Source: JAAXKN01 sp050259615 (GTDB taxonomy: Bacteria > Bacteroidota > Ignavibacteria > Ignavibacteriales > SURF-24). Taken from it: 32,576 nucleotides of DNA. This document shows, piece after piece, positions 23,838-30,390 of the stretch. The notes beneath the pieces were generated by a model. The model did no database searches and was not told the DNA's origin. It saw only the letters and a program-made list of their open reading frames with translations. Position numbers and translations under genes: made by a program. The stretch is from contig JBLNAZ010000213.1 of the NCBI GenBank assembly GCA_050259615.1, positions 1 through 32,576 on the forward strand. The letters run 5' to 3'. The stretch's first letter is position 1. Every line of letters starts with the position of its first letter.

Positions 23838-24854
23838 ATGAAAAAAATATTAATTATAACTATAAGTTTAATCATCGGAACCATGCTCTCCGGCAGGCTC
23901 CAGGCCCAGGATAACCAGAAACTGGCTCAGACGGGCATGAAGTTCATGAATGCAACTCTGGATGCCAGAACTGCTGGACTCGGCGAGGCAGTGACTGCAC
24001 TGGAAGGCAATGCGGCACTTCTTTTCGGCAACCCGGCCAGTGTTGCCCGCCAGGAGAATTTCTTCAATGGTACTGCAGGTTCCATGACATGGATAGCAGA
24101 CATCAAATATATGTATGGTGCTGCTACATTTGCTCCCTTCGGCGGCGACTTCGGTATTATCGGCGTGAACGTTATGAGCGTCAATTACGGCGATTTTATC
24201 GAAACTGTTAAAGCTGATAATACACAGGGCTTTTATGAATTAGGTACCTTCCGCCCTTACGCCCTTTCTTTCGGCGTGAGTTATGCGAAGGCTCTGAACG
24301 ACAAACTGGCCCTGGGCGGTTCAATTAAATATGCCAAACAGTCACTCGGCGCTGCTGTAAATGCAGTTGATGCCGAGGGGAACTATACAAAAAAAGATAA
24401 CGTAAGGGGCGTAATGGCCTTCGATTTCGGCCTTCTTTACAGAACGGGCTTCCGCAGTCTTAACTTTGCCATGTCTGTAAAAAACTTCTCGCAGGAAATC
24501 AAGTTCGAAAAGGAAAACTTCCAGCTCCCCCTTACTTTCAGAATCGGCCTGTCGTTTAACACGCTGGACCTTTTTGAAAATATCGACAAAAATATGCATT
24601 CATTCCTTCTCTCAGTTGATGCAGTTCATTTCAGGGATTACCCCGAACAGCTCAGTATAGGCGGCGAGTATACATTTATGAATACAGTTTCACTAAGAGC
24701 CGGATATAACACCCCGGCAGATGAAAGAAGTTATACTGTGGGTGTAGGCGTAAAACAGTCATACCAGAACTATGGTCTTGGCGTTGATTATTCTTATACT
24801 CCGTATGGCATCTTTAATGCAGTTCACAGAGTAAACGTAAATGTTTCTTTATAA
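23838..24854 (+). CDS. PorV/PorQ-family outer-membrane protein
   Basis: A 338-residue outer-membrane barrel. The signal peptide ends RLQA before Q24. The family hallmark follows at once: GMKFMNATLDARTAGLGEA then GNAALLFGNPASVA. Next come beta strands typical of PorV/PorQ barrels (DIKYMYGAATFAPFGGDFGIIGVNV, ALSFGVSYAKALNDKLALGG, LSIGGEYTFMNTVSLRAGY). In the type IX secretion system PorV carries folded cargo from the translocon to the attachment complex. Organisms with this system often have several paralogues, and this copy lies within an operon encoding cargo-type proteins, so it may be a dedicated shuttle. Similar proteins also occur beside TonB receptors without a proven secretion role. It is 22 bp after the previous gene and 36 bp before the next. 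Confidence 0.88.
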   Translation: MKKILIITISLIIGTMLSGRLQAQDNQKLAQTGMKFMNATLDARTAGLGEAVTALEGNAALLFGNPASVARQENFFNGTAGSMTWIADIKYMYGAATFAPFGGDFGIIGVNVMSVNYGDFIETVKADNTQGFYELGTFRPYALSFGVSYAKALNDKLALGGSIKYAKQSLGAAVNAVDAEGNYTKKDNVRGVMAFDFGLLYRTGFRSLNFAMSVKNFSQEIKFEKENFQLPLTFRIGLSFNTLDLFENIDKNMHSFLLSVDAVHFRDYPEQLSIGGEYTFMNTVSLRAGYNTPADERSYTVGVGVKQSYQNYGLGVDYSYTPYGIFNAVHRVNVNVSL

Positions 24855-24890
24855 GTAATAGAAATTAAAAGTTAAATAAATGGTATTAAT

Positions 24891-26114
24891 ATGAAAAAAA
24901 ATTTATACTTGAAATACTCATTGCTTTTGCTTCTGGGTGCAGTATTAATTACAAGCTGCGGAAAAGATGCTGCCCCTGTCCTGTATGATGAGTATAACAA
25001 CAGCGGTACCGCCACTCCTGTGGTCAGTTCCATTTCTCCTGCCGACAGTGCGTGGGGCGGTTATGATACTTTGACAATATCGGGAACCAACTTTTCTCCT
25101 GTGCCGGCAAATAATCTTGTCTGGTTTGATAATGTTGAAACATTCGCTGTAGCTTCAACACCTACACAGATTAAAGTAGTTGTGCCGCATTACCCGAAAG
25201 ATTCTGTAAAGGTAAGGGTTGATGTTACAACAGCTCACGAATACACACTGTATAACAAGCCCTTCAGGATCAAGCCGATGCAGGTAACAGCCTGGAACCT
25301 TACAATGAGTGAAGTTCCATATGTTATTGCACTGGATAAAGACGCAAACATTTATTCTTTTATTAAGGCATCCGGTACCGGAGCAGGTATACAGAAAGAG
25401 AATGTAAATAAAACTGTTACGCAGTACCTTCCTCAGGTTTCAGGCTATGACTGGAAAGCTTTTAAGATGGGACCGGGCGGAGTGCTCTATGCCACAAGAG
25501 GCGTAACAGCCATCTGGCAGATTCCTGAGACTCAAAAAGTCCCAAGTCCCTGGGTTACAAAAACACAGGGGATCACAGCCAATATATTTGACCTCGATTT
25601 TGATGCACAGGGTAACTGCTGGGCAGGCGGAGCTGGCAACTCGCTCTTCCGCGTAACTCAGGCAAAGGTTGGTACAAAGTTCACTATCGCCGCAGATTCA
25701 GTCCGCTCAATCAGGGTCTTCAATAATTATGTTTATGTGGCCGGAAAGAAAGACTCTGTGGAGAAAGTCTGGAGATACCAGATATCGGGCGAAACACTGG
25801 GCCAGGAAGAAACTATCCTCGACTTTAGTGCCAGGTATCCCAAGGTTTCCATACGCGCAATTACTTTTGCAGTTGACGGGACAATGTATATCGGAACAAA
25901 CAGCATTACTTCCCCGATTCTGGCGGTTTCTCCATCCGGACAGTTTTCCGACCTGCTGCCTGGAGTAACCAAGGGTTTTGTTACAAGTTTTGCTTCGTTT
26001 GGATCGTATCTTTACTATGCACGCGAGATAACAAGTTCTAAGGACGGTGATCAGAAAATATTCAGGGTTAATACTTTTAAGCAGATGGCCCCGTATTACG
26101 GAGCAAGCCTGTAA
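24891..26114 (+). CDS. Lipoprotein with IPT/TIG domain and propeller-like region
   Basis: A 407-residue exported lipoprotein. The signal peptide LLLLLGAVLITSC gives a lipobox with C23 as lipidated residue. A short linker precedes an IPT/TIG immunoglobulin-like domain (about 43-125; VVSSISPADSAWGGYDTLTI, SGTNFS, TQIKVVVP, KVRVDVT). Residues about 145-405 read as repeated short beta blades (YVIALDKDANIYSF, GVLYATRGVTAIWQIPE, GNCWAGGAGNSLFRV, GTMYIGTNS), probably a beta-propeller. IPT/TIG lipoproteins in Bacteroidota PULs often bind surface glycans. A similar role beside the TonB receptor is possible but unproven. The residues after C23 are GKDAA, lacking the K/D/E-rich export signal known in some Bacteroidota, so surface exposure is uncertain. 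The ATG at 24891 has no clear ribosome binding site. It is the last gene of the tight cluster. Confidence 0.87.
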   Translation: MKKNLYLKYSLLLLLGAVLITSCGKDAAPVLYDEYNNSGTATPVVSSISPADSAWGGYDTLTISGTNFSPVPANNLVWFDNVETFAVASTPTQIKVVVPHYPKDSVKVRVDVTTAHEYTLYNKPFRIKPMQVTAWNLTMSEVPYVIALDKDANIYSFIKASGTGAGIQKENVNKTVTQYLPQVSGYDWKAFKMGPGGVLYATRGVTAIWQIPETQKVPSPWVTKTQGITANIFDLDFDAQGNCWAGGAGNSLFRVTQAKVGTKFTIAADSVRSIRVFNNYVYVAGKKDSVEKVWRYQISGETLGQEETILDFSARYPKVSIRAITFAVDGTMYIGTNSITSPILAVSPSGQFSDLLPGVTKGFVTSFASFGSYLYYAREITSSKDGDQKIFRVNTFKQMAPYYGASL

Positions 26115-26265
26115 GTTACGAAAATTTAGTTTAAGGTTAAACAGTCAGAAAAAATATTTTTTTAACTTGACTTTTCCAAATAACCAAGGCAAATTATCAC
26201 AACAAGGTTGGAATTTGTTTTCCCGGATGGAAAATAATCGTTAAAGACAGTGATTTATAACCAAC

Positions 26266-26283
26266 TAATGTAGTAATACATTA
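26266..26283. promoter_or_regulatory. Perfect inverted repeat ahead of T9SS-sorted protein gene
   Basis: TAATGTA (26266-26272) and TACATTA (26277-26283) are perfect 7-bp arms with a 4-bp spacer, ending 22 bp before the start at 26306. It could be an operator or a leader hairpin. In AT-rich intergenic DNA a chance origin cannot be excluded. Confidence 0.3.
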
Positions 26284-26305
26284 AACATTCAAAAAAGGAG
26301 TAAAT

Positions 26306-27709
26306 ATGAAAAAAGTTCTCAACTGTTTGTTTTTAGCAGTACTGCTCTCCAGTGCAGTATTTGCTCAGGCTAAGGGCTGGAAAGCTGAATCAGTATTTCC
26401 GGCAGATTCCAGTATGAACGGTGGTGTTCACGGTTTAGCTACTGATCCTGACGGCAAGGTCTGGGTTGTTCAGTACTATGCAATTGCCAAAGATTCATTA
26501 AAGGTTAAAACAGTCAATGCTGATACAACTGCAGTTGTTGAGAAATACACTGCTGTAAGGGCAATCCATGTATTTAACCCTGATGGAACCGAAGCCAGCT
26601 TCTCGCCAATTTACTTCAATAAGGTAGGCGGAGTTGTTAAGGATACTCTCGGCGGCCAGACAATTTTCATTTCCAAGAGCGGCTCTACAACAAAACTTGC
26701 TAAATGGGATGTAAACAGCGGACGCGGTGTTGTAAGAGATTACGACGGCAACATGCTTGTTACTTACTGGGACTGGATCTACAAGTTCAACTACAAGACC
26801 GGTGAAGGCATGATGAACAGAATCAACTGCAATTATGGTACTACTTTTGGTGGTGCAACCAGGGCTGCTGTTGATTCATTGGGCAACATCTATGTAAGAG
26901 CTATCTATCCTGGTGCTCCTTTAAAGACATTCGATAAAACCGGTGCAGCCGGTGCAAACGTTACCGATAAAGCTGAAGGTTACGGAAGACTTGTAGAAGT
27001 TTCAAAAGACGGCAACATGGTTCTTAACCCCGGTTATTCAATCAATGTTGTTCAGAGATTTGCAAGAGCAAGCGAGTACGATCCTTGGGTTGGCGATACA
27101 CTTATTCACGGCGTTGCCTGCGAATCTATGACATGGAATAAAAAAGGTCAGTTATGGTTCAGCGCTGGTTCTTTATTGAACAAGCCTAATCAGGAAGCCG
27201 GCGTTACCACAAAATGGAGCGCAAACACCTGGTACCTGTATGATTTTACATCTAAAACTACAGTAGACAGCTTAAAGTGGGTATACTTCACAACTAAAGA
27301 AGCTTCCTTCCAGGATGAAAGACCAAGAGCTATTGCTTTATCACCTGATGAATCAATAATTTACGTTGGTACATTCAGCAACGGTGCTGTCAGAAAATAC
27401 GTCCTTGGTACAGTTGGTGTTGAACAGGAGAAATATACTGTAGTTAACAACTACGCACTTTCACAGAACTATCCTAATCCTTTCAACCCGACAACAGCTA
27501 TCAACTTCCAGCTGCCTAAGGAATCTTTCGTAAGCCTGAAGGTTTACAATGCACTTGGACAGGAAGTAAGCACACTTGTCAGTTCAATTATGAAAGCAGG
27601 ACAGCACACAGTAAACTTCAATGCTGCCAACCTGCCTTCAGGTACTTATATTTACAGAATGACTGCAGAAGGCGTTTCAATCACAAGCAAGATGCTTCTG
27701 CTTAAGTAA
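26306..27709 (+). CDS. T9SS-sorted propeller-like surface protein
   Basis: A 467-residue secreted protein. The signal peptide ends AVFA before Q21. The body (about 25-375) shows blade-like repeats resembling a beta-propeller (GGVHGLATDPDGKVWVVQYY, RAAVDSLGNIYVRAIYPG, MTWNKKGQLWFSAG, AIALSPDESIIYVGTFSNG). The C-terminal 84 residues (384-467) are a textbook type A sorting domain: LSQNYPNPFNPTTAINFQLP, VSLKVYNALGQEVSTLV, NLPSGTYIYRMTAEG and a final KMLLLK strand. Such proteins are exported by the type IX system and tethered or released at the surface. AAAGGAG precedes the ATG. It lies 191 bp after the lipoprotein gene, so it may have its own promoter, and it ends at a strong terminator. The body is not assigned to a known enzyme family. 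It shares the propeller style with the lipoprotein upstream, suggesting a binding or scaffold role. Confidence 0.9.
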   Translation: MKKVLNCLFLAVLLSSAVFAQAKGWKAESVFPADSSMNGGVHGLATDPDGKVWVVQYYAIAKDSLKVKTVNADTTAVVEKYTAVRAIHVFNPDGTEASFSPIYFNKVGGVVKDTLGGQTIFISKSGSTTKLAKWDVNSGRGVVRDYDGNMLVTYWDWIYKFNYKTGEGMMNRINCNYGTTFGGATRAAVDSLGNIYVRAIYPGAPLKTFDKTGAAGANVTDKAEGYGRLVEVSKDGNMVLNPGYSINVVQRFARASEYDPWVGDTLIHGVACESMTWNKKGQLWFSAGSLLNKPNQEAGVTTKWSANTWYLYDFTSKTTVDSLKWVYFTTKEASFQDERPRAIALSPDESIIYVGTFSNGAVRKYVLGTVGVEQEKYTVVNNYALSQNYPNPFNPTTAINFQLPKESFVSLKVYNALGQEVSTLVSSIMKAGQHTVNFNAANLPSGTYIYRMTAEGVSITSKMLLLK

Positions 27710-27732
27710 TTTTGTACGGATTCGGAAACTTG

Positions 27733-27763
27733 AAACAAAAGCCGCGAGCAGCGGCTTTTGTTT
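27733..27763 (+). terminator. Strong intrinsic terminator after the T9SS-sorted protein gene
   Basis: AAACAAAAGCCGC (27733-27745) and GCGGCTTTTGTTT (27751-27763) form a perfect 13-bp stem with a 5-nt loop (GAGCA). The T-rich 3' arm runs on as TTTT. It lies 24 bp after the stop codon and marks the end of the receptor operon. Confidence 0.92.
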
Positions 27764-27825
27764 TAAATAGGCATCTGTTTTATTTCTTAGTAATCAGTTT
27801 TTTACATACATAAGATCAATAGCAC

Positions 27826-30198
27826 ATGAAAAAAATATACTTTATACTCTCCGTATTAATATGCCTGCCGCTTTTAATTCATGCTCAGCCCATACCAAAA
27901 TATGAAATGAGAGGAGTCTGGATGTCGCCAAGAAGCGGCGACTGGCCTCCGGTTCAGGGTACCGGCTCAGCAGAAATTCAACAGCAGAAGCAGTCATTGA
28001 TTGACATATTTAATGCTCATAAATCTTACGGCATGAACGCCATCTTCTTCCACGTAAGGCCTCTGGGTGATGCTTTATATAAAAGCCAGCTCGAACCCTG
28101 GTCGCACTATCTTACAGGAGAACAGGGAAAGGCGCCTTCAGACACAAATTACGACCCTTTGCAGTTTGCAATTGAGGAAGCACATAAAAGAGGAATGGAA
28201 CTTCACGCATGGCTGAACCCGTACAGAATAGTGGACCAGGGCGGCAGCCCGACAAAACTTGCCCCTAATAACGTTGCAGTGCTTCATCCGGAGTGGATGA
28301 TCCCATGCAGTAAGACCCCTTACTATTTTATGGATCCTGGAATTCCCGAAGCCAGGGAGTTCCTGATAAAAGTTATTATGGATATTGTCCGCAGATATAA
28401 TGTGGACGGAATTCACTTTGATGACTACTTTTATCCATATACAGAGTACGGTTCATTTAACGACGATAATTCCTTCTCCAAGTATAAAGGGACCTTTACA
28501 GACAGGGCAGCATGGCGCAAAAACAACGTCAACATGCTCCTGGCTGCAATCAACGACAGCATAAAGGCCGTTAAGCCATGGGTTAAATTCGGCGTCAGCC
28601 CTGCAGGCGGCATGGATGTAAACTCCGGTATATTCTGCGATGCTTTAGGATGGCTCAAGGGTAACTACACCGATATGGCTGGAAATGTACATTCAGGGAC
28701 CGCATATATTGATTATATACTCCCGCAGCTCTATCAGGCAGGATACGGCGGAAATTTAGGTACCTGGAACTCTGAAAGCGTATTGAACAGCAGACACCTG
28801 TATATAGGGCAGCCCGCTTACCTTTTCGGCGGTACTGGATTTACATCAAATGAAATAGCCAATGAGACCAAAACAAACCGGACAAATCCTTTAATTAGAG
28901 GAGGGGTTTATTTCAGTTCAAGAAGCATCATTGGAAATTATGATCACTGTGCAGACTCACTCTTCTACCATTTTAACCAGTTCCCGGCTCTGACTCCGAA
29001 AATGACATGGATTCCGGGAAGTTCTTCAAAACCGAATGCGCCGAAAAATTTCAGGATCGAAAAGAATACATCCACAGGACTTATGGAATTCAGATGGGAT
29101 AAACCAGCTGGATTAGATACAGCAGTCGTGTTTGTTGTATACCGTGCCGAAAGCAGTACTTTCGATAAGGAAGATGCAACAAAAATTTTAGGAGTTTCAG
29201 CCGGAACCGCTCTTACAGAACCGGAAACGCGTTATTCAATTACAAAGGGTAATTACTATGGTGTTACTGCAGTAAACCGTTTTTCAAGTGAAAGCGACAT
29301 GAGCAATCTTGTCCAGTTCACACAGACAGACATTGCTCCAGCCGCACCGGAACTCTCACTGCCCGTTAACGGCGATACAAGGATCGGCTCACGTGCTTCA
29401 CTTTCCTGGAGTAAAAGCGTTAATGCGGCATCCTATACGCTGGAAGTTGCAGTGGATTCATCTTTTACCCGGTACTTCAAGGTTGTAAAGGAAATTAAAT
29501 ACCTCTCGCTTCCGGTAGGACCTCTTTCTGCCCAGCAGCTTTACTACTGGCGCGTGAAAGCCAGCGGAATTGGAGGCGAAAGCCAGTACTCGAAGGTCTA
29601 TTCCTTCAGATGTGCTACTCCGGTGGCACCAACACCCGTGGAGCCTTTCAAGACCTCCGGCGTTTCCTTAAACCCTACATTTAAGTGGAGACTTCAGCCG
29701 GGTTCGGATTATCATTTCCAGCTTTCCACTTCATCCACAATGACTCCGATGGTGCTTGATAAAAACGTTTTTGACACTACTTTAACTGTAACCGGCTTAA
29801 AACCGCTTACTACATATTTCTGGCGTATCCAGGCCTTTAATGATTTTGGAACAAGCAACTGGTGTGACGCTGTAGGCTTCAAGACCGGAGAAACCTCAGC
29901 AGTAGAAGATAAAGGGGAAACTGCTCCGAAGGAATACAAGCTATCGCAGAATTATCCGAATCCGTTTAATCCTTCAACTGTAATAAAATACAGCCTTGCC
30001 AAAGAGGGATATGTCAGACTCAGCGTATTTGACGTCCTGGGAAAGGAAGTTGCTGTACTGGTGGACAGAAATCAGAATGCAGGCAATTATTCCGTGAATT
30101 TTGATTCCAACAAGCATTACCTTACAAGCGGTATTTATTTCTATACGTTAAGAGCGGGCGGGTTTATTTCTACTCGCAAAATGATTATAGTGAAGTAA
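27826..30198 (+). CDS. T9SS-secreted GHL10-type glycoside hydrolase
   Basis: A 790-residue secreted enzyme. The signal peptide ends LIHA before Q21. Residues about 27-395 form a GHL10 (DUF187, PF02638-type) TIM-barrel: MRGVWMSPRSGDWPP at the start, NAIFFHVRPLGDALY, the HAWLNPYR motif (127-134), DGIHFDDYFYPY with acidic D199-D200 as candidate catalytic residues, and IDYILPQLYQAGYGG. Fibronectin III-like modules follow at about 403-500, 506-597 and 603-688. The last 85 residues are a type A sorting domain (LSQNYPNPFNPSTVIKYSLA, FDVLGKEVAVLV, KMIIVK). The best-studied relative, E. coli DigH, cleaves denuded peptidoglycan glycan strands. The substrate of this extracellular form is unknown. There is no strong ribosome binding site before the ATG. 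It lies between two strong terminators, so it is a single-gene unit, and it has a tandem paralogue downstream. Confidence 0.93.
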   Translation: MKKIYFILSVLICLPLLIHAQPIPKYEMRGVWMSPRSGDWPPVQGTGSAEIQQQKQSLIDIFNAHKSYGMNAIFFHVRPLGDALYKSQLEPWSHYLTGEQGKAPSDTNYDPLQFAIEEAHKRGMELHAWLNPYRIVDQGGSPTKLAPNNVAVLHPEWMIPCSKTPYYFMDPGIPEAREFLIKVIMDIVRRYNVDGIHFDDYFYPYTEYGSFNDDNSFSKYKGTFTDRAAWRKNNVNMLLAAINDSIKAVKPWVKFGVSPAGGMDVNSGIFCDALGWLKGNYTDMAGNVHSGTAYIDYILPQLYQAGYGGNLGTWNSESVLNSRHLYIGQPAYLFGGTGFTSNEIANETKTNRTNPLIRGGVYFSSRSIIGNYDHCADSLFYHFNQFPALTPKMTWIPGSSSKPNAPKNFRIEKNTSTGLMEFRWDKPAGLDTAVVFVVYRAESSTFDKEDATKILGVSAGTALTEPETRYSITKGNYYGVTAVNRFSSESDMSNLVQFTQTDIAPAAPELSLPVNGDTRIGSRASLSWSKSVNAASYTLEVAVDSSFTRYFKVVKEIKYLSLPVGPLSAQQLYYWRVKASGIGGESQYSKVYSFRCATPVAPTPVEPFKTSGVSLNPTFKWRLQPGSDYHFQLSTSSTMTPMVLDKNVFDTTLTVTGLKPLTTYFWRIQAFNDFGTSNWCDAVGFKTGETSAVEDKGETAPKEYKLSQNYPNPFNPSTVIKYSLAKEGYVRLSVFDVLGKEVAVLVDRNQNAGNYSVNFDSNKHYLTSGIYFYTLRAGGFISTRKMIIVK

Positions 30199-30220
30199 AC
30201 TTCATCTTTATTTTCATATG

Positions 30221-30259
30221 AGCAGCGGCGGAATTTAATTCTGCCGCTGCTTTTTTTTT
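30221..30259 (+). terminator. Strong intrinsic terminator between the two GHL10 genes
   Basis: AGCAGCGGC (30221-30229) and GCCGCTGCT (30243-30251) form a 9-bp GC-rich stem. A G-T wobble and GAAT/ATTC continue it inward to a 3-nt loop. Nine T residues follow (30251-30259). It starts 22 bp after the stop codon. Confidence 0.94.
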
Positions 30260-30332
30260 GCTTTTCTTAAGGCCTTCCTGCACTCTCCGGCTTTATCTCA
30301 ATTGGATGAACATAACTGTTCTTAATTGCAGG

Positions 30333-30340
30333 TAATTTTG
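30333..30340 (+). promoter_or_regulatory. Candidate Bacteroidota-type -7 box
   Basis: TAATTTTG matches the Bacteroidota -7 consensus TAnnTTTG exactly and sits 50 bp before the second glycosidase gene, after a strong terminator, where a promoter is required. No good TTG -33 box lies at the usual spacing, and such an AT-rich word occurs by chance, so support is weak. Confidence 0.25.
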
Positions 30341-30390
30341 GTATTTTTCCTGCAGCAAAAAACTTAGTATCATATATTAAAGAAGCGCTT

